DNA of 64,000 nt. Source: Winogradskyella tangerina (GTDB lineage Bacteria; Bacteroidota; Bacteroidia; Flavobacteriales; Flavobacteriaceae). Location: positions 1 to 64,000 of the forward strand of contig NZ_QERF01000004.1 of NCBI RefSeq assembly GCF_003260205.1. The letters are read 5' to 3'. The position numbers and the translations under genes were made by a program. The notes under the pieces are model-generated. The model did not search any database. It was not told the origin of the DNA and saw only the letters and a program-made list of their open reading frames with translations. Below, piece by piece: positions 45,438 to 52,820 of the stretch. How positions within the stretch are numbered: position 1 is the first letter of the stretch; every line of letters starts with the position of its first letter.

Positions 45438-47444
45438 CTAGTCTTTACTTCTCACAATCTCATAGACAAATTCTGTACTAAATCCGTCAATTTTACCAGT
45501 TCGTTTATTTCCCTTATTCCCTCTGCTTCCACGAGTTTGAGTATAAGTTTCACCAATAAAATCTTCTAATGGATTATTGCCTCCTGCACTGCGCGTAGAA
45601 ACCGGACCTCTAGTTTGAACGGTCGGCCTGAAATTAATAGGTTTAGACGTTGCGAATCCTTTCAAAATAAGTGTTTCATAAGGATCTCCAAATTGGAAAA
45701 AACAATTATCAAATCGCATTGTTTTACCAGGAGGAATGCGACGTTCGTTATCTGTTAATGTGCAATCGTCATTCGGCATAAAAGGTGCTATTTCGCCCTT
45801 TGAATTTATTTCAATTATGCTAAAATAAAGAGGTTGCTGACTTTTATTTGTAACTTCTAAAAACACAACATCATCTTCTGTATTTACTTTGAAAATACCA
45901 TCGCTATCAATAAATGCATCATCCTCTAAAAACTCGATATCGTCAATCTCAGCATCATATCTAGCAGGGATTAATCTAAATTCGAATTCGTAATCAAAGT
46001 TTTTTAGACTGAGATCCTTCAAATAAATACCCTGAGCATAATTAAAAAGTTTGTTTACAATGTCCTTGAAGTTGTAATCACCATCAATCTTCGTTTGCTT
46101 GTAGATGGTTTCATCACTTTTATTTTGGATATCTTGCCCGCTAACCGTCAGGATTGAAAGTGTACTATTCGACTCCTCAATGATGAGATCGGCATCTAAA
46201 GCATCTTGTACAATACTACCTATTTTCTTTTCACTTAAGAATTTTTCAAGTTCGCGATTTATAGATTTTGAAGACACTGATTTATCCAAATAAAGATTAA
46301 GTTGAATATCTCCGTATGAAGGTTCATCAACAAAAACCCAAAATTCTTTCTCGTTTGTTGAGTTTAATGGTGCCTCTAGTTTTATTATGGCTTCATTGAA
46401 ATAGGCTTTTGTAATTTTACCAGTGGTGATGACGTCTTCATCATTAACCTTTGTTGTTCCAGATGGCAAGATCTTAACCGTTGTTTCTGCAAAAAGGTGT
46501 TGTAATTTGCCAGCATTGATCTTTATGATATCAGCTCTAGATACTTTTGACACAGGGAAATAAGGTTGTTGTTTAACGTATTCGCCACCAAATAATTTAT
46601 AATCTAAATCACCTTCTGCAGTAGGTGTCTGATTTGGTGAAATTACATTCATGTTTGCCGAAATTGATGAGAACAACTTCCTGTAAGTAACGTCAGAACC
46701 TAAGTCTGACATGGCTTTAGAAAATGCAAAACTTAGCGAACCATAACCTTCATATTCATAGTTAAGTTCATCTGCTGAGGCACCAGATAGCATCACAAAA
46801 GGTGCTGCTTCTGGTCCGGCCTTTGTAGGTTCTAAGAGTCCGCTACCTGCCTTGTTTTTTTCTTTATTTGGTGTCCATCCTGGAGGTGCAAATGTAGCCT
46901 CCCCACCGCGAGCTTTCCCGCCACGTGTAGCAGAACCAGAATGACAACTATCTAATAGTATCAGTAATTGTCCGGTTTTACCCAAAGCATTCCTGAAATT
47001 GGCAATAATATTTCCAAGTTCATCATCTCTAATATGATTTTCACCTTTGTAGTTTGATGTATATCTAACTAGGGCATCATAGGGTACAATGGACTCGTCT
47101 TTATCATCAATTTCTTCACCATTATCATCGAAGATCTGTTGTCCATGACCAGAATAATGGATGACTACAATATCTCCAGGTTTAATTTTAGATTGTAGAT
47201 CATTGATAGCTGCTAAAATACCGACTCGTGTGGCTTCAGCGTTTTTTAAGACTATGATGTTCTCTTCTTTAAATTTTTGATCTAACAACGTATTCTTTAT
47301 TAGCGGTACATCATTTACAGAACTTATAGAGGACCAACCTGTACGTGCTGGATATTCACCAACAGCCACAATAAGCGCATATTTTTCGGCCATAGCATTG
47401 AGGCTGAAGGCCATCATAAGTGTAAGAAGTATAAATTTCTTCAT
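45438..47444 (-). CDS. Exported caspase (metacaspase-like, 668 aa) with C-terminal domain
   Basis: 668 aa from the ATG at 47442-47444 (a TTG six codons upstream is the alternative). Signal peptide ends AMAE. The C14 domain (about 22-285) has H100 (HYSGHGQ) and C167 (LLDSCHSG), close to metacaspases. The linker after the Cys carries TRGGKARGG (R174, R179), the spot where metacaspases are cut. C-terminal region (about 290-600) is beta-rich with a DUF4384-like tail (VFLEVTNKSQQPLYFSIIEI, PPGKTMRF). The tail has TRGSRG (R638). Likely self-processing protease. Confidence 0.92.
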   Translation of the reverse strand: MKKFILLTLMMAFSLNAMAEKYALIVAVGEYPARTGWSSISSVNDVPLIKNTLLDQKFKEENIIVLKNAEATRVGILAAINDLQSKIKPGDIVVIHYSGHGQQIFDDNGEEIDDKDESIVPYDALVRYTSNYKGENHIRDDELGNIIANFRNALGKTGQLLILLDSCHSGSATRGGKARGGEATFAPPGWTPNKEKNKAGSGLLEPTKAGPEAAPFVMLSGASADELNYEYEGYGSLSFAFSKAMSDLGSDVTYRKLFSSISANMNVISPNQTPTAEGDLDYKLFGGEYVKQQPYFPVSKVSRADIIKINAGKLQHLFAETTVKILPSGTTKVNDEDVITTGKITKAYFNEAIIKLEAPLNSTNEKEFWVFVDEPSYGDIQLNLYLDKSVSSKSINRELEKFLSEKKIGSIVQDALDADLIIEESNSTLSILTVSGQDIQNKSDETIYKQTKIDGDYNFKDIVNKLFNYAQGIYLKDLSLKNFDYEFEFRLIPARYDAEIDDIEFLEDDAFIDSDGIFKVNTEDDVVFLEVTNKSQQPLYFSIIEINSKGEIAPFMPNDDCTLTDNERRIPPGKTMRFDNCFFQFGDPYETLILKGFATSKPINFRPTVQTRGPVSTRSAGGNNPLEDFIGETYTQTRGSRGNKGNKRTGKIDGFSTEFVYEIVRSKD

Positions 47445-47462
47445 AATAAAATATTTTAGCAA

Positions 47463-48887
47463 TTAGTTTAAGTCGAACAGACTAAATGAGATACCGAAAT
47501 AATAGCCGAAATCATAGACGTTTCTTGTAAAATCATCGACGTTATCAAAACCTGTAGTATCGCCAACGGATAAACCATTTGTAAGTTGTTTTACAGGTCC
47601 ATAGGCTAAACCGCCCGACAGTGATAGTCGGCTTTTACTGCCAAAGAAAATTGAAGGTCCAAAAAGGAAATTCACACCGTCAATACTATCATTGGTAGAA
47701 ATTGGTATGGAGAGCCCAAAACTTCCACCGATATTAAAGTTTTCACCCATAAATGGATAGAAATTGATCATGGTACTTAGGTTTGGCACGAAGAAATCAT
47801 TTTTGTCTGCACCAATCACACCACTATCTAAAAAGTATTTGTTAGAGTTTGAGCCAAAATTATTTAAGGTCATGGCTACGCTGGTATTGATCTTAAAACC
47901 ACCTTTAGATCTTAACTTAATATGCCTCGTTTTTAGGGTTGTATTAGTATCATCCACATCTCTATCATTAGAAAAATCACTTTGCATGAATTTCAATTCA
48001 ATATCTACTTTATCTGCTGATAATTCATAGTCATAAGTCTGCTCGAAATTAGAAGCTTCTAAGGTTGTGTAGAGTGCACGTAACTCCTGCAAACTTTCAA
48101 GACTTCTGTTTGTAGATTGTGAGAGGTTAGCCATAAGACGTTGCAGATCTGCTAAAGCAATGTTTCTCGACACCAATTCGCCACGAGATACTTCTTCATC
48201 TTCCATAGATGTTTCTAATTCGTTAGACATGGCATTGATGTTATTTTCTAATTGAGATCGACTATCCTTTATAGATTTTTCTACTCTTGCCAAATAGACG
48301 TAAAAGTTGTATTTAGCACTTGGCAAACGCACATCTTGTTCAGCGTCGGCCGTCTCAACTAAATTTTTCATTATAGTCTCTTTGTCTAAATTAGGATTGA
48401 GAAGATTTGATAACAATGTTGTTTTTAGTGCTGAAACATTGGTCATAGTATTATTTAAATCTTCAAAATTAGTTGTCGCGGATGCACTTCCTCTCGAGCC
48501 ACTTTCAGAACTAAAGATCTTTGTATCGGGTAAATTTGATGTATTCAGATTTATATCATCATCCGTAAAAGATTTAATTCCGCCTAGTAAAGAACTAAAG
48601 TTAAATCCTTGTCCGGCTGAAACTAGATCTTCTTCTACAACATCTGTTTGTACTTGAACTGCAAAAGGATTTACATTCTGAAGTTTTAGTTCTACCAAGC
48701 TATTTCGTTTTATTCGAGAATCGTTTAGCGTATCTGAAACGTTTCCGTTTTTATCTAACTTTAAGTATTTAACTTCCTCGGTTTGGTAGTCGTAGGTAAC
48801 TCTATAGCGGTCTTGTCCAAATACAGTCATTGAGCAAAGAAGTGCTATCAAGAGTGTGTAAATTGATTTAAAGTAGTTTGTTTTCAT
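47463..48887 (-). CDS. Exported coiled-coil plus outer membrane beta-barrel-like protein
   Basis: 474 aa, signal peptide ending VFGQ. N-terminal beta region (26-95), a Gly/Ser linker with GSRGSAS (R132), a helical coiled-coil segment (about 175-275) and a C-terminal part (about 290-474) of alternating strands ending FGISFSLFDLN, as in an outer membrane barrel. No enzyme motif. In an operon of proteases it may be the membrane target, a scaffold or a pore. It lies between the alpha/beta hydrolase and the caspase, 18 bases before the latter. Confidence 0.75.
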   Translation of the reverse strand: MKTNYFKSIYTLLIALLCSMTVFGQDRYRVTYDYQTEEVKYLKLDKNGNVSDTLNDSRIKRNSLVELKLQNVNPFAVQVQTDVVEEDLVSAGQGFNFSSLLGGIKSFTDDDINLNTSNLPDTKIFSSESGSRGSASATTNFEDLNNTMTNVSALKTTLLSNLLNPNLDKETIMKNLVETADAEQDVRLPSAKYNFYVYLARVEKSIKDSRSQLENNINAMSNELETSMEDEEVSRGELVSRNIALADLQRLMANLSQSTNRSLESLQELRALYTTLEASNFEQTYDYELSADKVDIELKFMQSDFSNDRDVDDTNTTLKTRHIKLRSKGGFKINTSVAMTLNNFGSNSNKYFLDSGVIGADKNDFFVPNLSTMINFYPFMGENFNIGGSFGLSIPISTNDSIDGVNFLFGPSIFFGSKSRLSLSGGLAYGPVKQLTNGLSVGDTTGFDNVDDFTRNVYDFGYYFGISFSLFDLN

Positions 48888-48908
48888 AATTAAAAATTTA
48901 AAATGAAC

Positions 48909-50342
48909 TTACTGTTTTATTTTCCAGTAAATGTTGTCTTTTAGTTTTGCCATATACAATCGTTTTCTATCGAGGGCGCGTTGCCCAGATTGTATAATAT
49001 CAAAGATGTCGGCAATAATGGAATTGGTGTCTGCAAAATAGGAATGACTTAGAAAACTTGTGTCGATACCTGTGGCATCAATAGTTTCTACGCCTTTTAC
49101 AATTACCATTTTATCTCCAGCATCTCCGGCTCTGTCATTTCCATGAAGCATTTTAGAGGCCTTTAGGGCCAAATCATCGGAAGAGACATATAATGTTATT
49201 GGTTTTTTTGTTTTGGAGACCATTTGAGGCGCAATTTCATTTTTAAAAACATCTGCATCAATATCTGGTGCAGCTAAAATGATCTCTTTAATTTTTGAAC
49301 GAAGCTCTGGTTGATCTTCCAATACCTCAATAAGAGCTCTGGTTAAACCTCTATTGCCCATACTATGGGCAACGAGATAAATTTGCTCTGCTTTACATTT
49401 TGAAAGATAATCTTGTAAAAATCGTTTGATATTTTTACGTGACCATTCAATATTCTCTTCGTCTTTACCATATCTGAATGTTGAAGCTTGTGAAGGCCAG
49501 CTGTAGAATACCGCTTTCCCATCAAACTTTAGGTCGTAAGATATTTGAGCGGTGCGTTTGGCCGCCTCACTGAAGGAAGTATTGTAACCGTGAACAAATA
49601 AAAAGGTACTTTTCTTTTCAGATTTTTGAATGTCATTAGCCAAGCGATCAAAAAAGTATTTCTTCTCCAAGAGTGAAATTTTTTGAAGCATTACATGCTT
49701 AGAAGGGTCTTCAGAAAATTCAAATTTCCATATTGAAGGACTTTCAATTTCACCAATTCTATGGTCGTGAGGAATGCTCACTTCAACAATACCATATTTT
49801 ATAGAAGAGCGTTTGTTTCCGAAGGCCTCATTTAAATCTTTTGAATTTGTGTAATTCCGATCGGTTCCGAAAAAAACAGGAAGTTTTACAAAATCGGGTT
49901 CTTTGCCTTTACCTCTATCAATAGCATCAGGATCTACATAGAATAGGCATATTCTATAATTTTGCTCAACAGTAGTGCCGTTGACAATATAAGTGATCCA
50001 AAGTTTAAAATCACCCTGATTTTTAAAACCGTTATTGGCCAGTAACCAGAAACGAAATTCAAATCGATTAAAGCTTTCTAGTGATTCAAATGTGCGGTTC
50101 TTATAATTGGCCTCAATCTGAATTTTTAAACTATCTAGCTGAACTAATGAATCAACTTTCGCAAGCTTAAAATTGGAATAATCACTTCTATTGGTAAGGC
50201 AAGAATCGTTCTGTGTGATATTACGATCTAATAATTCTAAGTAATTATTATTCTGACTAAAAATACCAGAAGGAAGGATGCAAATACATATCACCATCAG
50301 GCATCTGTAAAAGCTTTTATGTGCATCTATTTTAGGGTACAT
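48909..50342 (-). CDS. Exported DUF900-type alpha/beta hydrolase
   Basis: 477 aa. Hydrophobic export signal (MVICICILPSGIFSQ). Residues about 155-420 are the DUF900 alpha/beta hydrolase: PVFFGTDRNY, oxyanion motif FVHGYNT (249-255), nucleophile S327 in AHSMGN, and an acid in APDID (D360) or SSDD. The family is esterase/lipase-like. With an N-terminal region of about 120 aa of unknown fold. Trypsins and alpha/beta hydrolases are recurring effectors in caspase-linked bacterial conflict systems; here it would act in the envelope. 48 bases after the trypsin-ankyrin gene. Confidence 0.88.
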   Translation of the reverse strand: MYPKIDAHKSFYRCLMVICICILPSGIFSQNNNYLELLDRNITQNDSCLTNRSDYSNFKLAKVDSLVQLDSLKIQIEANYKNRTFESLESFNRFEFRFWLLANNGFKNQGDFKLWITYIVNGTTVEQNYRICLFYVDPDAIDRGKGKEPDFVKLPVFFGTDRNYTNSKDLNEAFGNKRSSIKYGIVEVSIPHDHRIGEIESPSIWKFEFSEDPSKHVMLQKISLLEKKYFFDRLANDIQKSEKKSTFLFVHGYNTSFSEAAKRTAQISYDLKFDGKAVFYSWPSQASTFRYGKDEENIEWSRKNIKRFLQDYLSKCKAEQIYLVAHSMGNRGLTRALIEVLEDQPELRSKIKEIILAAPDIDADVFKNEIAPQMVSKTKKPITLYVSSDDLALKASKMLHGNDRAGDAGDKMVIVKGVETIDATGIDTSFLSHSYFADTNSIIADIFDIIQSGQRALDRKRLYMAKLKDNIYWKIKQ

Positions 50343-50390
50343 TTTGATGACAATGATTAATAGCTATAAATTTTTATCAGATTAATTTGA

Positions 50391-51926
50391 TTATAATCTT
50401 CCTTTGCGTGCTTTTTTCAAATACTTCGCTAAAGACTTATGTCCTGCGCGTTTAGCAACTTTCTCAGGTCGTCTTTTGTCTTTATTTTTGGCCTTGGCGC
50501 TAACACCTTGCTCAATTAATATTCTAACCATTTCAAAATCACCATTCTTCGCAGCTAAGTGCAAAAGATTGTCATTTCTCGATGTTTTTACTTTTGAATC
50601 GGCTCCATAATCAATGAGTGTCAACACAACATCGTTCTGACCATTTTTAACCGCCTCCTGCAAAGCTGTGTGTTGATAGTTTAAACCGGCATCAGCAAGT
50701 ATCTCATTTTCTAACAATAGCTTTAATGCATCAAGGTTTTTATTACTGATTGACAGATCAATTAATTCTCTAGCGTAGTCATCAGAAAGTGTTTTAGCTG
50801 TGGTTTCTAAAATTCCTTCAAGTGCATAAAGATTGTTAACCGAAATCGCCAAGGTTTCGAGTCTGCCGTTCGATTTCGCATGATCGTGATTATAGATCCA
50901 ATTATAGGCATTCCATGTGTCGAATCGGTCCGAAAGATTATTGATCACTGCATAATGCAAATTTTCATAAACAGCCATGATTAATGCAAAACCCGGTACT
51001 GACGTTATTTTATGAGCTTGGCAACCCGCAGTATATCTTACTGAATTCCACTGTACTGTTTTTATACATTCACAGTCTGAATCGTAATAATAATCTCCAG
51101 TTAAACTCCAATCGTCATCGTAGGTTACGGCACCTCTTACTAAAATTCCTTCTAAAAAACCGTTCTCATCAAAAACTGGTCCACCAGAATTTCCTGGGAA
51201 AGAGTCTATGTCACTCTTAAACCAATTACTAGGTGAAATATCTACAACAACTGCATTGGTGGAGAACTTTAGCGGTAATCCCTTAGGAGATCCTATTGTA
51301 TTTATTGCGCCACCGTTTAACACAGAACCGCTCGTTCTGAAGCGATATGGTGTTCGGTCTGATTTCCGTTTTAATTTTAATACCGCATAGTCGTCTTCTG
51401 TTTCGTCGTCGAGTTTTGAAGTAATAATACTTTCTACCTCATAAATATTGTCTTCGCTAAAGTTTAGTTTTCTATTATTAATGAACTTCAGGTCACTCGT
51501 ATAATCAAAAACCCAAACTATACCTTCTGCTTCTTCCATCGAATTGATGCAATGACCAGCTGTAACCAAAATATCTGGTGCTATCAAAAACCCCGTACAG
51601 GATCCTATTGCTGGTTGATCTAAAAATCTAACATCATCTGAAATTTTGATGTCCCTGCCGTATTTATTTTGAATTTTTTCTCGCAAGGACCAGGAGTAGA
51701 ATTCTTCATTGAATATGTTGTTTCTAGAAACCATTACGGCGGTGGCACGAGCAAAGTCTTGAAAGCCTTCTGCATCTTTGACCTCCACACGATCATCATC
51801 TCCAAATACACCTCTAGTTACTTTTGTACCTGGTTCGGCAAAAGGGTACTCGATGATTCTTTGGTCTTGTGCGCTGAGCGAAATGAAACAAATTAATAAG
51901 AAAAGAGTTGAGGATAAATTCTTCAT
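50391..51926 (-). CDS. Exported trypsin-like serine protease with ankyrin repeats
   Basis: 511 aa from the ATG at 51924-51926 (MKNLSSTLFLLICFISLSAQ is a signal peptide; a longer start adds seven residues). The protease domain (about 95-345) has the full triad: H125 (TAGHC), D179 (DDYAVL) and S247 (GNSGGP). Residues about 355-511 are ankyrin repeats (DVVLTLIDYGADSKVKTSRNDN, LLHLAAKNG). Between signal peptide and protease lies a propeptide-like segment with VTRGVFG (R38-G39), a plausible activation site. First gene of the seven-gene minus-strand operon; ankyrins could bind a substrate or keep it inactive. Confidence 0.92.
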   Translation of the reverse strand: MKNLSSTLFLLICFISLSAQDQRIIEYPFAEPGTKVTRGVFGDDDRVEVKDAEGFQDFARATAVMVSRNNIFNEEFYSWSLREKIQNKYGRDIKISDDVRFLDQPAIGSCTGFLIAPDILVTAGHCINSMEEAEGIVWVFDYTSDLKFINNRKLNFSEDNIYEVESIITSKLDDETEDDYAVLKLKRKSDRTPYRFRTSGSVLNGGAINTIGSPKGLPLKFSTNAVVVDISPSNWFKSDIDSFPGNSGGPVFDENGFLEGILVRGAVTYDDDWSLTGDYYYDSDCECIKTVQWNSVRYTAGCQAHKITSVPGFALIMAVYENLHYAVINNLSDRFDTWNAYNWIYNHDHAKSNGRLETLAISVNNLYALEGILETTAKTLSDDYARELIDLSISNKNLDALKLLLENEILADAGLNYQHTALQEAVKNGQNDVVLTLIDYGADSKVKTSRNDNLLHLAAKNGDFEMVRILIEQGVSAKAKNKDKRRPEKVAKRAGHKSLAKYLKKARKGRL

Positions 51927-52071
51927 AATAGTCATAATTAATAGCAAGTTAAAGTTATATTATTTTATGATTTTAACAAGTAATATGCCAAAATGATAAA
52001 TTATAAATTCAGACTTTGAAGAATTATTATATTTTTTAGGGTGCTTATTATTGCATTTTTAGCCCTGATTA

Positions 52072-52224
52072 CTAGTCAATTGCACGTTTTGTTACATATG
52101 CACGCCAGCCAATAATGGCAAGCTGAATTTTGGAGGCTTTACTCAGATCTAATTGCCTTTTAGTATAACTCGGAAGGACAGTTTTGTTGATTTTTGCAAT
52201 AATCTTAAAGAAGTTGGTCTTCAT
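52072..52224 (-). CDS. Small basic protein (50 aa), flavobacterial type
   Basis: ATG at 52222-52224 to TAG at 52072-52074 gives MKTNFFKIIAKINKTVLPSY, then a basic helical stretch with KASKIQLAIIGWRAY and a terminal VTKRAID. The codons are normal and the protein is highly basic. I recall similar 50-residue proteins in other Flavobacteriaceae, often named SsrA-binding by automatic annotation although they are far too short for SmpB; treat that name with doubt. Divergent from nothing close; it reads toward the trypsin-ankyrin gene with 146 bases between. Confidence 0.8.
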   Translation of the reverse strand: MKTNFFKIIAKINKTVLPSYTKRQLDLSKASKIQLAIIGWRAYVTKRAID

Positions 52225-52820
52225 GTTTTATTGTATGCTAAACATAAAGTCAAATTTTTTGATTGATATTGGGTAGAAACAAAAATAGTAAAACTTACTC
52301 TAGAATTAAGTTTTACTTTTTTTGATTGTTGGTTTGGTTGGTTTAAATTTTAGAATATTGAAAAAATAACATCAATAATCAATTTTGCTAAAGTCATCAT
52401 AATTTTTTTGGTTTAGAGGTTAATAAAATGTTTTAATTTCTTGATTGAGTTTTCAATATATATCGAGGACAAATAATCTTCCAAACGTTTTAATAAAAAT
52501 CGACGAAATTGCATTTAAAAATGTAAGTAAAAAAATTAAAAAGGTTATAATAAAATGTGACTTGCCTTCAATCAAATTACAAAATATAATATATAATTGC
52601 TATTATGATTTCAAAAGTATAGTTTTGTAGGGGCTTTTTGGATGATATTTTCAAAACGTAGAGGGATTTCATCTTTAAAATGCCCAATTTTGGCCATTTC
52701 GTCTTTTTTGAAAGCTGACCACCTGATATTTATCATAGAATTTCCCACTATTTTTTTGTAATTAATTTTGTCTTAATCTTTCATGAGTTTTTTACAATTA
52801 TATTTGTGGAAAATGTAACC
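52225..52820. other. Long AT-rich intergenic region
   Basis: About 600 bases without a convincing gene. It holds a hairpin (52287-52317), two runs of low-complexity T/A, and promoter-like elements for the endonuclease gene: TATATTTG at 52799-52806 (ideal -7). A 61-codon frame at 52445-52630 starts with TTG and looks random. Confidence 0.6.
52287..52323 (+). terminator. Orphan terminator-like hairpin
   Basis: An 11-bp perfect stem AGTAAAACTTA / TAAGTTTTACT with a 9-base loop is followed by T7. No plus-strand gene lies directly upstream, so it could end a small RNA or a transcript antisense to the 50-aa gene. Confidence 0.45.

Noticed and set aside
26786-51926. Type III-E CRISPR (Craspase-like) system because of TPR-CHAT proteins
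   Set aside because: No CRISPR repeats, no gRAMP/Cas7-11 or cas1/cas2 genes, and the CHAT proteins here are exported.
31592-51926. Gasdermin-protease defence operon
   Set aside because: No small gasdermin-like gene is present; the candidates for a pore are a signal-peptide barrel protein, which is a different architecture.
24700-52300. Mobile genomic island
   Set aside because: No integrase, transposase, direct repeats or tRNA-end duplication found; tRNA-Arg is at the left side but I found no repeated 3' tRNA fragment at the right side.
52445-52630. 61-codon plus-strand frame in the long intergenic region
   Set aside because: TTG start, Lys/Ile/Asn-rich composition that follows the AT content, no recognisable domain.
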